Source of the DNA: Deltaproteobacteria bacterium
GTDB lineage: Bacteria > Myxococcota_A > Polyangia > Haliangiales > SHYZ01
DNA length: 64,000 nt
Assembly: GCA_016210055.1 (NCBI GenBank)
Contig: JACQUZ010000055.1
Location: 1 to 64,000 of the forward strand
Direction of reading: 5' to 3'
In this document: positions 43,811 through 53,049 of the stretch, one piece after another
How positions within the stretch are numbered: position 1 is the first letter of the stretch
Layout: the number at the start of each line of letters is the position of its first letter
The notes under the pieces: generated by a model
The model's database searches: none
Told to the model about the DNA's origin: nothing
What the model saw: only the letters and a program-made list of their open reading frames with translations
Made by a program: the position numbers and the translations under genes

Positions 43811-45166
43811 ATGAAGCTTGCAGTTGTCCTGCCCTTCATTACCCTGGTTGCCTGCGCGGGCGACGCCAAGGACTACGGTCAGGACGGAGCCATCTCCGTC
43901 GACGGGGGTCATGTCCACCCTGACGGTGGAGGCACGAGCTTTCGCGTGGTGCAGCTCGCCGGATGCGGCCAGGGTGGATTTCAGACTGCCATTAGCTCCA
44001 ACCGCTTGGGCAAGGTTTCAATCGCGACCATCGCACTGGTCAATGAGAAGGGCCAATGCTCTACAATGAACGGCGACGCCCAGGTCCAGCGCTACGCGAT
44101 CTGTTACGCCGAGCGCGAGGCCAGTGCTCAGGGCTACGGCGTCACCACATTGGACACCCAGGAGTACGTGAGCCTCATGGGCGTAGGCGTCGCCGTAGAC
44201 GATTCCGGCCAGGCCAAGGTCGCCTACCCCGGTGGCCCACCTGCGAGACTCCGATGTGGAGCCAGCGATCTCCTCGTGAAGACAGGCCGCGGCGCAAGCT
44301 TTGGCGCCCCGGAGACCGTCGCCACCGGTTCGGCGTCAAATGCCTTGGTTCCCGGGATGGAGTCGCTTTGTGTCCAGAACGTGTGCCAATCTGGCGACGC
44401 CACGGGCTTTTGGCCGGCGGTGGCCATTGACCCAACAGGAAGGCCAGCGGTCGCGTTTCGTGACCTCCACTTTGGTTTTGCCGCTGACGATTTTGCCAGT
44501 TCCGACGTGGAGCTCGCCCGTGGACCGTCGTGGGAGACTCTCACCGTGGACGTCGCGCGCGGCGGCGGGAGTTACTTGCGGCTCGCGTTCACCCCCGACG
44601 GGAAACCCGCGCTGGTTCATTACAACGGGGAGCGCGATGCGAAGACCAGCGGGATTTGGCTCCATCGCGAGCTCGCCACCGGCTGGATGGCCAAGCGGCT
44701 CGCCGCCGTGCGGGTCGGGGAACAGCTGGGGTTTGCCATTAGCAAGTCTGGAAGATACGCCGTGGCCTATTACGACGAAGAGCGGGCCCGCCTCATGCTC
44801 TTGGAATCGGCCGACGGCGAGTCCTTCGGTGAGGCACAGGACGTAGACACGACCGGGATTACGGGCCTTTACCCGTCCTTGGCCTTTGGCGAAGACGGTG
44901 AACCTGCGATTGCCTATTACCGCTGCAATGACTTCCATCCGACCGATCGCTCGTGTGACCCGAACAAGGATGGCCTCTGGCTGGCAAGGCGAGCGTCCGG
45001 CCGCTGGGTACGCCAGCAAGTGCTCGGGCGATCGGGAATCCACGACGGCATGTATCCTGCAATCGCTTTCTCCGGCTCACGGGCGGTCGTAGCGTTCCAA
45101 GAGCGCTGGTTCGACCAGGCGAGTGGCAAGAGTGAGACCGGCCTTAGCGTCGCAACGGAGGAATGA
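43811..45166 (+). CDS. Beta-propeller-like lipoprotein
   Basis: 451 residues; ATG at 43811 (a GTG at 43805 is also in frame). The signal peptide ends LVACAG (lipobox). After a Gly/Asp-rich linker the mature protein shows repeated blocks ending in sequences such as VAIDPTGRPAVAFRD, LAFTPDGKPALVHYN, FAISKSGRYAVAYYD and LAFGEDGEPAIAYYR, about six repeats suggesting a six-bladed propeller. It probably lies at the cell surface. It is the first gene behind the 43737 promoter and is followed after 1 nt by another lipoprotein gene. Confidence 0.8.
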   Translation: MKLAVVLPFITLVACAGDAKDYGQDGAISVDGGHVHPDGGGTSFRVVQLAGCGQGGFQTAISSNRLGKVSIATIALVNEKGQCSTMNGDAQVQRYAICYAEREASAQGYGVTTLDTQEYVSLMGVGVAVDDSGQAKVAYPGGPPARLRCGASDLLVKTGRGASFGAPETVATGSASNALVPGMESLCVQNVCQSGDATGFWPAVAIDPTGRPAVAFRDLHFGFAADDFASSDVELARGPSWETLTVDVARGGGSYLRLAFTPDGKPALVHYNGERDAKTSGIWLHRELATGWMAKRLAAVRVGEQLGFAISKSGRYAVAYYDEERARLMLLESADGESFGEAQDVDTTGITGLYPSLAFGEDGEPAIAYYRCNDFHPTDRSCDPNKDGLWLARRASGRWVRQQVLGRSGIHDGMYPAIAFSGSRAVVAFQERWFDQASGKSETGLSVATEE

Positions 45167-45167
45167 A

Positions 45168-45626
45168 ATGCGCGGGCTATTGCTTGCTTCTGCCCTCTTG
45201 CTTGCCGCGACGGCTTCCTGCAGCGACGGCGATAATCGCCTCTACGGCAGTGCGAGCGAGGTGCTCGACCTGGCGTTCGACGAGACCGAGGTTAGCCTCG
45301 TGGGCAACTACCTCGTCATCGAGTACCTGCGCGGCCCCGAGACCCGTCGAGTCAAGGTCATCAAGCTCTCGCTCGACATGACCGCCATGCAAGTCGTGCC
45401 GGGCGAGAAGATAGACCTTTCGTCACGAGTGGGGCAGGCGTCGCGCGGCACCTTGCAGCGCATCGTGGAGGGCACCGTGGACCTCCCCCTCGAGCGCGGA
45501 ACCCTCGTGCTGGACAACGTGCCAGCGCACGGAAAGCCTCTAAGCGGTCATTTTCGCACGATCTTGGCGGAGCCCGCCGGTCGCACGCTGAACGGCGATT
45601 TTTCTGCCCAGGTGGCGGCGCCATGA
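45168..45626 (+). CDS. Small lipoprotein, unknown function
   Basis: 152 residues from the ATG at 45168 (CGGAGGAA upstream). The signal peptide ends ATASC (lipobox). The mature part is beta-rich and has no cysteine. It shows no family I recognise. Translationally tied to the next lipoprotein by an ATGA overlap. Confidence 0.75.
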   Translation: MRGLLLASALLLAATASCSDGDNRLYGSASEVLDLAFDETEVSLVGNYLVIEYLRGPETRRVKVIKLSLDMTAMQVVPGEKIDLSSRVGQASRGTLQRIVEGTVDLPLERGTLVLDNVPAHGKPLSGHFRTILAEPAGRTLNGDFSAQVAAP

Positions 45627-46072
45627 GGCGCGTCCTCGCAGGGATCCTCTGGCTCGCCGGCTGCGGACAGGAGCTCGAGTTCACCATCGGGCGTGAGTTC
45701 GAAGCGTGCGAGGCGAACCTCCCGACAGCATGTGGTGCGACGGCGCGCTGTGTCCTCGACGGAGAGCACTATCTCGGCGGCCAGTTTCCCGGCACGCGCA
45801 GGTTTCTCGTGCGCACGGAAGGGGAGACCACGATCAAGTTCCAGCTGCTCCTCGGCGATCAGCGCGCGCCGGGCACCGAGCTCCGCCTGGTCGTGCACGA
45901 GCCCGGCTGCGGCGACCGCTATGAGTTCGACAGCGCCGGGCAGGACATCTTCCGTCTCGCTGGCAACGACAGCGTCCTTGGCATCCCCATCCACGTCACC
46001 CGAGCCGGCGACCACCTCGTCGAGCTCGTCTCCGACGCGTACGCGTCGTATCTACTCAAGCAGGGGGGCTAG
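45623..46072 (+). CDS. Small Cys-containing lipoprotein, unknown function
   Basis: 149 residues. The signal peptide MRRVLAGILWLAGC is very short and ends in a lipobox. The mature domain has paired cysteines (CEANLPTACGATARC) and a beta-sandwich look (TTIKFQLLLGD, THLV-type strands), reminiscent of PPC-like domains. Overlaps the upstream gene by ATGA. Its TAG stop lies inside a 15-bp palindrome. Confidence 0.72.
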   Translation: MRRVLAGILWLAGCGQELEFTIGREFEACEANLPTACGATARCVLDGEHYLGGQFPGTRRFLVRTEGETTIKFQLLLGDQRAPGTELRLVVHEPGCGDRYEFDSAGQDIFRLAGNDSVLGIPIHVTRAGDHLVELVSDAYASYLLKQGG

Positions 46073-46083
46073 TACAGTACTAG
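46069..46083. promoter_or_regulatory. Perfect palindrome CTAGTAC-A-GTACTAG at operon gap
   Basis: 7-bp arms around a single A, overlapping the stop codon of the preceding gene. It opens the only large gap (181 bp) in the surface operon before the TSP3 gene, where an internal promoter would be expected. No convincing -35/-10 or -24/-12 pair was found, so operator function is conjecture. Confidence 0.4.
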
Positions 46084-46253
46084 AGGTCGTCCTCTTGACT
46101 ACTGGGAGATCGCCCCCCAATCGCTGTAGTCCACGCCCCCCATCGAGTCCCCATTTGGTCCTTAAACAGGTTGAATCCCCTTGCGAATCGCGCTGTCGCG
46201 ACGCCGCGACTCCGGGCACGCAAATTGAACTACTCGGCGCCTCGGAGGTTGCC

Positions 46254-47585
46254 ATGGCCCGAACCCTGAACGCTCTTCCCGGCTTGCTCTTTGCCGTAAC
46301 CGTACCGCTCCTCTCACCAGCGCTCGCGCATGCCGCAGAAGGGGAATGCGCGAGCGGTTTCTGCGGCACGCCAAACAACAACGGAGGCGGAGGAGGGGGC
46401 GGCGGAGGCGGCTCGGTGCTCGTCAACAACACAGACATCGGGGACACGTACTCGACGTCGGACGATTACGATGGCGACGGGTTCGAAGACGATTTCGACA
46501 ATTGCCCGTTCGTCGCCAACCGGGACCAAGGCGACGGAGATGGCGATGGGCGTGGAAATGCCTGCGACAACGCGGTCGCGGTCGCCAATCCAGACCAGCG
46601 CAACACCGACGGCGACGCGCTCGGCGACGTCATCGACGAGGACGACGACAACGATTCCGTCGGAGACGCCAAGGACAGCTGCCCGCTCGTGCCCAACACT
46701 TCCCAGGCCGACACGGACGGCGACGGCAAGGGGGATGCCTGCGACGACGACGACGACAACGACGGCGTCCTGGATCGCGCAGACAACTGCCCGCTCAAGG
46801 CAAACCCGGACCAGTCAAACTCGGCGCCGAACAGCTTCGGCGACGCATGCGATGACGATGCCGACCAGGACGAGCTGCCCAGCTCGAAGGACAACTGCGA
46901 GGCCGCGCACAACCCCGACCAAGCTGACCGCGACAAGGACGGCGTGGGGGACGCGTGCGACCTCGACATGGACGGCGACGGGATGGATAACAACGTGGAC
47001 CTTTGCCCCCTCGTCGCCGACGCGGGCAAGGCCGACGGGGATCACGACGGTCTCGGTGACGCTTGCGACATCAACGGCTTCTGTTTCGTCGTCGGCAAGA
47101 ACCAAGACGCCCCGTGCCTCGACCCGAGGAGCGCTTTCCAAGTCACCGCGACCCCACTCGTGCGGGCGCAGGCTGGGAGCGCTGTCTATCTTGGCCTCTA
47201 CGCAAATCGGGATAACGTTGGCATTCGCTACACGTGGACTGTCACCAAGCGCCCCGAAGGCTCAAGGGCGGCCGTCTCGAGCCCACGTGGGGCGGTAGCC
47301 GCGTCGCAGGCGTTCGAGTACCGGTTCTCCGACGCGTCTCGCCGCCCAGCGTTCCGTCCCGACCTTCCCGGACACTATGAGCTCACCCTGGCGGCCGATC
47401 TCGTGGACGACGATGCCCAGTTCCCGGGCGCGCGGCACGCCGAGAGCGTCTTGGCCCTAGACGTCGTCGGTGAGGCGCACGCGGACGGCGGCTGCAGCGT
47501 CACGTGGCGCAAGAGAGGCATGGCCATTCCAGTCCTGGCCGGGCTCTTGGCGCTCCTTCTCGTGGCCTACCGGTCACGACGGTAA
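46254..47585 (+). CDS. Thrombospondin type-3 repeat protein with C-terminal membrane tail
   Basis: 443 residues; GGAGG 5 nt before the ATG at 46254. The signal peptide ends AHAAEG. A Gly-rich run leads into about seven calcium-binding DxDxDG repeats (residues about 65-280) of the type DTDGDGKGDACD, spaced with cysteines (DNCP). A beta domain follows (FQVTATPLVRAQAG, YTWTVTKRPEGS). The end, GGCSVTWRKRG plus hydrophobic helix plus YRSRR, resembles a MYXO-CTERM-type anchor with Cys, though GCSV departs from the usual C-x-C. A rigid, calcium-dependent stalk at the surface is expected. The three vWA genes downstream carry similar acidic repeats. Confidence 0.85.
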   Translation: MARTLNALPGLLFAVTVPLLSPALAHAAEGECASGFCGTPNNNGGGGGGGGGGSVLVNNTDIGDTYSTSDDYDGDGFEDDFDNCPFVANRDQGDGDGDGRGNACDNAVAVANPDQRNTDGDALGDVIDEDDDNDSVGDAKDSCPLVPNTSQADTDGDGKGDACDDDDDNDGVLDRADNCPLKANPDQSNSAPNSFGDACDDDADQDELPSSKDNCEAAHNPDQADRDKDGVGDACDLDMDGDGMDNNVDLCPLVADAGKADGDHDGLGDACDINGFCFVVGKNQDAPCLDPRSAFQVTATPLVRAQAGSAVYLGLYANRDNVGIRYTWTVTKRPEGSRAAVSSPRGAVAASQAFEYRFSDASRRPAFRPDLPGHYELTLAADLVDDDAQFPGARHAESVLALDVVGEAHADGGCSVTWRKRGMAIPVLAGLLALLLVAYRSRR

Positions 47586-47592
47586 TCGGGCC

Positions 47593-49332
47593 ATGCGGGG
47601 GGGTCTGGTGCTACTAAGTTGTCTTGCCTGCGGCGTCGCCTGCACGGGCACCGGCCTGGAGCCCTATCAGCCGCCAGGCCCACAAGCGGCTGATGACCGC
47701 ATGAGCATCTTCGCCCGCGCGTGCACCTCGCCCGCCGTCGACACCTACTTTCCGGTGAAGATCCTCTTTGTCGTAGACACCTCGCTCTCGATGAGCGTCA
47801 CCGACCGAGGAGGGCTACGCGCCCAGGCGGTGCTGGACGTCCTTACGCGCTACGCCGGCAATCCCGCGGTCAAGGTCGGGGTGGTGGCCTTCGACGCGCG
47901 CGTGGACGTCCTCACCGACGGATTCACGAGCGCCCCCGACTTGGGCCGCATCTCGTCGCGCCTCTCGATGGCGGACCGCCTGACCGACTACCAAGGGGCG
48001 CTCGGCGCCGCCTACTCGCTCCTCTCGAGCGACATGCTCAAGACGTCGCCCGCAGAGCGAGCGCGCTCCAAGTACGTGGTCATCTTCTTCACCGATGGCA
48101 CGCCGGATCCACAATGCAGTGCCCAGGCAGACGAGCGCGACAAGTACGCGGTGTGCGAGGTCCCGCGCCGCGATTGGACCTCGGCGTTCAACCCCCCGCT
48201 CGATCCTTCCCTGTATCCCGGGCTCGAGGCGGGAGGTGACTACAACCAACCGCGGCAAGTGCTGCAGGCCGTCGACGACATCGTCGCCCTCCAGGAGGTC
48301 TATCGCGTGGGCGAGCTCAGGCTTCACTCGGCCTTCCTCTTCGACCCCGAAGCAGCCGCCGACCCCCTCGCCCGACCATTTGGACTCGACCGGGCCGCGG
48401 GCGTGAAGCTCCTCACCGACGTCGCGGAGCGCGGCGACGGAACCTTTACCGAATTCTCGTCGGCCACGCGCATCGGTTTCCTCAACGTCGACTACACGTC
48501 GATCAAGCAGGAGAACGCTCTGGCGGGCCTTATCGCCACCAACGAGAACGCTCTCCCGGGGGCCGTTTCGGACACCGACGGAGACGGTTTATCGGATGCC
48601 GAAGAGATCGGGCTAGGCACCTGCGTGGGGCTCTCGGCCTCTTGCGAGGACCCGACGGACACCGACGGCGACGGCTTCTCCGACTTCGTCGAGGAGAAGC
48701 TTCGCCTTTCAGGCTTGGACCCGCTCTCGAGCGCACGCCCCACGAAGCCGTGCGGCACGCGGGGCGACTCCGACGGGGACGGCCTTTTGGACTGTGAAGA
48801 AGCGCTCCTCGGCACCGACCCGCGCCTCTTCGATTCGGACGCCGACCGAGTCCCCGATGCGGTCGAGGTCAAAGCGGGTCTCGACCCCACCAAGGCCTCA
48901 GACGCCATGGCAGACGCCGACGGCGACGGCATGCGCAACGCCGAGGAGGTTCGGGGACACCTGTCCCCGCTCCTTCGCAACCGCGCGAGCGGTGAGCCCG
49001 GACGCTATCTCTATGAGACCGGCCTACCGACGAGCGAAGGGGGCCGCACGTGCTACGACCTCGCGGTTCGGAACATCCAGCTCCTCACCACGGGGCGCGG
49101 CAGCGACTCACCTCTCGGCAGGAATCGGATCTACCTCTATTTCCTCGAAGCGCCACCCGAGCGGCCCCTCGACTTTGGTCAAGCGCGCGTCGCATGCATG
49201 GACGCGCGATATGTCGACGGAAAGGTCAAGTCACCCCCGAGTGGACGCGTGACCCTCACGGACCTTGAGTTCGTGCGTCCCGAGGCGCTCCAGCCCGACC
49301 GGGACTGCGTGGACCTCACGGCGGCCAAGTGA
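47593..49332 (+). CDS. von Willebrand factor A lipoprotein with calcium repeats (paralogue 1)
   Basis: 579 residues. The signal peptide ends LACGVAC (lipobox). The vWA domain spans about 50-320 with an intact MIDAS: Asp62-x-Ser64-x-Ser66 in VVDTSLSM, Thr in LTDYQGAL, and Asp168 in FFTDGTP. Residues about 340-470 hold EF-like/TSP3-like acidic repeats (DTDGDGLSD, DSDGDGLLD). The C-terminal domain has GGRTCYDLAVRNIQLL, shared with the two paralogues downstream. vWA domains bind protein partners through a metal ion, so a surface adhesion or assembly role is likely. Confidence 0.88.
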   Translation: MRGGLVLLSCLACGVACTGTGLEPYQPPGPQAADDRMSIFARACTSPAVDTYFPVKILFVVDTSLSMSVTDRGGLRAQAVLDVLTRYAGNPAVKVGVVAFDARVDVLTDGFTSAPDLGRISSRLSMADRLTDYQGALGAAYSLLSSDMLKTSPAERARSKYVVIFFTDGTPDPQCSAQADERDKYAVCEVPRRDWTSAFNPPLDPSLYPGLEAGGDYNQPRQVLQAVDDIVALQEVYRVGELRLHSAFLFDPEAAADPLARPFGLDRAAGVKLLTDVAERGDGTFTEFSSATRIGFLNVDYTSIKQENALAGLIATNENALPGAVSDTDGDGLSDAEEIGLGTCVGLSASCEDPTDTDGDGFSDFVEEKLRLSGLDPLSSARPTKPCGTRGDSDGDGLLDCEEALLGTDPRLFDSDADRVPDAVEVKAGLDPTKASDAMADADGDGMRNAEEVRGHLSPLLRNRASGEPGRYLYETGLPTSEGGRTCYDLAVRNIQLLTTGRGSDSPLGRNRIYLYFLEAPPERPLDFGQARVACMDARYVDGKVKSPPSGRVTLTDLEFVRPEALQPDRDCVDLTAAK

Positions 49333-49334
49333 CC

Positions 49335-50987
49335 ATGAAGAGACTAGCCCATGCCCTCCCGCTCCTCCTCGCGGCCTGCACCAATGGGGCGCTCGAGCGC
49401 GTGCCTGACGCGCCGCCTATCCCACGCGACGATCGAATGGCGGTGAGCGGGTCGTTTTGCACCGAGGAGCCCAAGGCAGTGGAGTTCCCGCTCCGCGTGC
49501 TCTTCGTCGTGGACGTCTCGCAGAGCATGAACGTCACCGATCCTGCGCCCCAAGGCTGCATGGGCGCTGACTGCTTCACCCGTCGAGCGCAGGCGGTACT
49601 CGAGGTGCTCACGGCCTACCCTGCAGGGAACGGCCTCGAGTACGCGCTCCTGACCTTTTCCAGTGGGTCTTCCGTCCTCACGCAGGACGCCTCGGCACAA
49701 GATGGCTTCTCCCGGGACTCCGAGCTTCTCAAGACGAAGCTGCCCGTCCTTGCCACGGCCAACGGGGAGACGAATTACGAGGGCGCCCTCGCCGACACCT
49801 TCGAGCTTCTCCAGGCCGACATGATCAAGCTCGACGCCACTGCCCGCGGTCGGGCGCGCTACGTGGTGATCTTCCTCTCGGACGGGCTCCCGGCGCCGGT
49901 CACCCCGCGTTCCAACACCCCAGAGCGCATCCGCGATCGGATCCAGGCGATCAAGTCGCTGGAGCGGGATCAGAGGCTCGCCGAGGTCGTTCTCCACTCC
50001 GTGTACATGGCTGGACCGGATACGCCAACGGCCACGGAGCTGGCGGCCAAGGAGCTCTTGGCGAGCATGGCTCGGGTGGCGGGTGGAACGTTCCGCAGCT
50101 TTGACGTGAGCGAGAAGCCGAGTTTCTTTTACATCGACTTCCGCTCATTCATGCGGGTGTTCGAGCTCAAGAACCTGATTGCCACCAACCTCAACTCACG
50201 GCTCAGCGAAGGCCTGGCGGCGGTCGATTCGGACGGAGATGGGTTGCTCGACGGAGAGGAGCGGGAGCCGGGCACCGATGCCCTGGCGGTCGATACCGAC
50301 CAAGACGGATGGAGCGATCTCCTCGAAGTGCGCTTGAGGAGCGCCGGCTTTGATCCGGTATTCCCAGGTGACGCCGATTGTCCCCTGCCCTCCGATCGCG
50401 CGGACGACGATGGGGACGGGCTGAGGAATTGCGAGGAGCGATTCCTAGGCACGAGCTCCCGCCTCGCCGACTCCGACGCCGACGGAATCCCCGATCGCGT
50501 GGAGTTCCTCGGCGGCGGCAACCCGGTTGCGGCAGACGATCTTGGGGACACCGATCTCGACGGAGCGCGCAACGGGGTGGAGCTCGGCGCCCACACCGAC
50601 CCGGGTCGCAACGATACCGATGACTTCTCGCGAACGGCATACCGCTACTCGGTTCGGCTTGCGGCTCCGACCAGTACCTCGAGCGGGCGCACCTGCTACG
50701 AGTTCACGGTCGAGAACATCGCCCTCGCGCCGGCGATGGAGGGGCCGGGGCTCCCGCCCGGAACCAACACCATCCTGTTCTACGCCATCACCGCACCCAA
50801 GGACGCGACGTTCGACTTTGGAAACCACCACGTGGCCTGCGTGCGACCGCAGTTCTCCCTGAGCCCCGAGCGCAAGCTACCGCCGTCGGGAAAAATGACG
50901 CTCCCCCTGGGAGCGTTCAAGCGAATGAGCCCTAGCCCATCCACCCAGGAGGTCTTTGATGCGAGCCGCGACTGTCTTGTGCCGTAG
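49335..50987 (+). CDS. von Willebrand factor A lipoprotein with calcium repeats (paralogue 2)
   Basis: 550 residues starting MKRLAHALPLLLAACTNG (lipobox at Cys16). MIDAS intact: Asp60-x-Ser62-x-Ser64 (VVDVSQSM), Thr in ETNYEGAL, Asp183 in FLSDGLP. It shares with paralogue 1 an early DDRM segment, three acidic repeats (DSDGDGLLD, DTDQDGWSD, DDDGDGLRN) and the C-terminal SGRTCYEFTVENIAL domain. It begins 2 nt after the first paralogue's stop; its own 3' end overlaps the next gene by 29 nt. Confidence 0.88.
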   Translation: MKRLAHALPLLLAACTNGALERVPDAPPIPRDDRMAVSGSFCTEEPKAVEFPLRVLFVVDVSQSMNVTDPAPQGCMGADCFTRRAQAVLEVLTAYPAGNGLEYALLTFSSGSSVLTQDASAQDGFSRDSELLKTKLPVLATANGETNYEGALADTFELLQADMIKLDATARGRARYVVIFLSDGLPAPVTPRSNTPERIRDRIQAIKSLERDQRLAEVVLHSVYMAGPDTPTATELAAKELLASMARVAGGTFRSFDVSEKPSFFYIDFRSFMRVFELKNLIATNLNSRLSEGLAAVDSDGDGLLDGEEREPGTDALAVDTDQDGWSDLLEVRLRSAGFDPVFPGDADCPLPSDRADDDGDGLRNCEERFLGTSSRLADSDADGIPDRVEFLGGGNPVAADDLGDTDLDGARNGVELGAHTDPGRNDTDDFSRTAYRYSVRLAAPTSTSSGRTCYEFTVENIALAPAMEGPGLPPGTNTILFYAITAPKDATFDFGNHHVACVRPQFSLSPERKLPPSGKMTLPLGAFKRMSPSPSTQEVFDASRDCLVP

Positions 50988-53049
50988 CACCTTAGCGGCC
51001 GCAATTGCTCTCGCTCTCTCGCTTCTGTCCTGCAAGGGCGAAGAGTCTAGCTCGCTTTCCCCCGACGGTGGTGCTCACGGCAAGTGCCAGGTGGACACCT
51101 CGTCCAACCCGCAATCGGCCACCCCTATCACGGGCGAGCAGGCGACCGGCATGGCCTGCCCGACCGGGGACGTCGACTGGCATGCCATTGAAGTCCCCGC
51201 GGGCAAGAACCTCCTGGACCTGTCTGTCGGTTATCCTGGGGTCATCACCCGCGTCGATCTCTCGGCACAGGTGTACGCAGAAGACGGAGCGACGCCAGTT
51301 CCCGGGGCCCAGGTCATTGACGACCGTGGTGACGACGGGCGTAGCGAGCTGGCCACGACGCTCAAGATCCCTTCGCCAGGTCGGTACCTCATCGCCGTCC
51401 GAGACGTGGGGGACGACGAGAAGGACGACCTCTCGTCGTACACGCTCAAGGCCATCCCCGCAGCGGATCCTGATCAGAACGAACCGAACGACACCAAGGA
51501 CGAGGCACGGGCCGCCAGCGGAAGCAAGGCGTGGATCTCTTACTCGGGGGATCGTGACGTGTACCGCGTGACGGTTCCGCAGGGATCACGGCTCGTTCAG
51601 ATCGAGCTTCGCAACCCGGCTTCGTCGCGCGCGCCGCTCGGCTACAAGCTCGCCACGGACTCGGGCGAGGTGCTGGCCGAGGGCTCCGTGACGAGCGGCG
51701 CGTCTCTCGACACGCTCCGCGTCACGCCCGGGCCAGGGGAGTACCACGTGACAGTCACCGGCGCGTCGCCCGACCGCCGCGCCGACGCAGCCTATGTCCT
51801 TTCCCTGGGTACCAAGCCAGAGCTTGACCAGAACGAGCTGCCGGTAGTGAACGATCGAGGTGAAACAGCAACCTGCTTGGGCGACTGCAATGCCTCCTAC
51901 ACCGGCGGTGAGCTCGCGTTTCCCACGAAGCGGGGCCAAGTGGGAACGAGCGGGGACCGGGATTTCTACCGGTTCGACGTCGCGTCGAGCCAGGCGGCTG
52001 TCCTGGAGGTCACGGCTCGGGTGCAGACCACGCCGATCGATCTCGCGCTGGACCTTCTCACGCCCCATGCCGCCTCTCCTTGCACCAGCGACTCCCAGTG
52101 CGCGGCGATCAACGTGCCGTGCCGCCGGGACGAGGACTGCGAGCTGTCCCATGCCTGCCTCCCCGAGGGCGAATACACGTTCTGCCCGAGCGGGCAGTCG
52201 TGCCGCCTGTGCGCGGGAGCGTCGGCCTGCGTGCCCGCCACCAAGGACCGCGAAGGCCCCAAGGCCTGTGCGATCCCGCAGTACCTGGCCCACGACACCG
52301 ACGGCGGAATGGTCGTTGGGCAAGGGGGCAACACCGTGCGGACCGCCCAACCCATTCTCGGGCCCGGGCCTGTCTACGTGGTCGTGCATGACTTCCAAGA
52401 CGACCGGTTCGATCACGGCGAGGACTACACGCTCGACGTGCGCATCACCCCCGAGCCGGATCCAGGCGACCGTGATCCTCGAACGCGGAACAACTTCTAC
52501 AACCCCTACCCACAGAGGAGCGATGTGCTTTCCCCGCATCGGAGCCGCGCCATCGACATCGATGCAAGGCTCCGTGCCGGCGAGTCCATCACTGGGGCCC
52601 TATCCTATCAAGCAGATCAGGACTGGTTCTCGTTCCGTCATCCCTGCCCCGGCGCGGATTGCGGGCTCGAGTTCGAGTGGGTCCAGCCCGGGCCGTCACC
52701 GGTGCGGGTCGCGTTCCTCATGAGGAGGGCCGACCTCGGCCTGCATGAGAGCTGGGCGCATGAAGGAACGCTCCCGTCGTCGCCGGTCACCAGTGTCTTC
52801 GGTGACGGCGACTGCCGCGAGTGCTCGTTTGCTTTCCAAAAGCACGGCAACGGCGACCCGGAGTACCGCTACTACTTGCAAGTCCGCGACGTGGGAATGG
52901 ACGACTGGGACGCGAGCGCAAGGGGTACCTACCGCTTTCGCTTGCTCCCGCCCAAGCCGGGCTGCCCTGCCAGCTGCTCGAGCCACCCGTCGGGCGAGTG
53001 CGGCTGCTTCTGCTCGAGCACCATGTCGTGTCCTGGAGGCGCGTTGTGA
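50959..53049 (+). CDS. PPC-domain lipoprotein with Cys-rich insert
   Basis: 696 residues; AGGAGG 6 nt before the ATG at 50959, inside the previous gene. The signal peptide ends LSLLSC (lipobox). Four prepeptidase-C-terminal-like beta-sandwich modules are marked by GDVDWHAIEVPAG, GDRDVYRVTVPQG, GDRDFYRFDVASS and DQDWFSFRHP. Between modules 3 and 4 lies a disulfide-rich insert with at least ten cysteines (CTSDSQC to CVPA). The extreme C-terminus is again Cys-rich (CSSHPSGECGCFC). The GTGA overlap with the propeller lipoprotein gene couples translation. Probably a surface scaffold. Confidence 0.82.
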   Translation: MRAATVLCRSTLAAAIALALSLLSCKGEESSSLSPDGGAHGKCQVDTSSNPQSATPITGEQATGMACPTGDVDWHAIEVPAGKNLLDLSVGYPGVITRVDLSAQVYAEDGATPVPGAQVIDDRGDDGRSELATTLKIPSPGRYLIAVRDVGDDEKDDLSSYTLKAIPAADPDQNEPNDTKDEARAASGSKAWISYSGDRDVYRVTVPQGSRLVQIELRNPASSRAPLGYKLATDSGEVLAEGSVTSGASLDTLRVTPGPGEYHVTVTGASPDRRADAAYVLSLGTKPELDQNELPVVNDRGETATCLGDCNASYTGGELAFPTKRGQVGTSGDRDFYRFDVASSQAAVLEVTARVQTTPIDLALDLLTPHAASPCTSDSQCAAINVPCRRDEDCELSHACLPEGEYTFCPSGQSCRLCAGASACVPATKDREGPKACAIPQYLAHDTDGGMVVGQGGNTVRTAQPILGPGPVYVVVHDFQDDRFDHGEDYTLDVRITPEPDPGDRDPRTRNNFYNPYPQRSDVLSPHRSRAIDIDARLRAGESITGALSYQADQDWFSFRHPCPGADCGLEFEWVQPGPSPVRVAFLMRRADLGLHESWAHEGTLPSSPVTSVFGDGDCRECSFAFQKHGNGDPEYRYYLQVRDVGMDDWDASARGTYRFRLLPPKPGCPASCSSHPSGECGCFCSSTMSCPGGAL

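Noticed and set aside
46430-47090. Repetitive DNA in the TSP3 gene considered as a repeat array or CRISPR
   Set aside because: The periodicity follows codons for DxDxDG calcium loops, with no fixed-length identical repeats and spacers.
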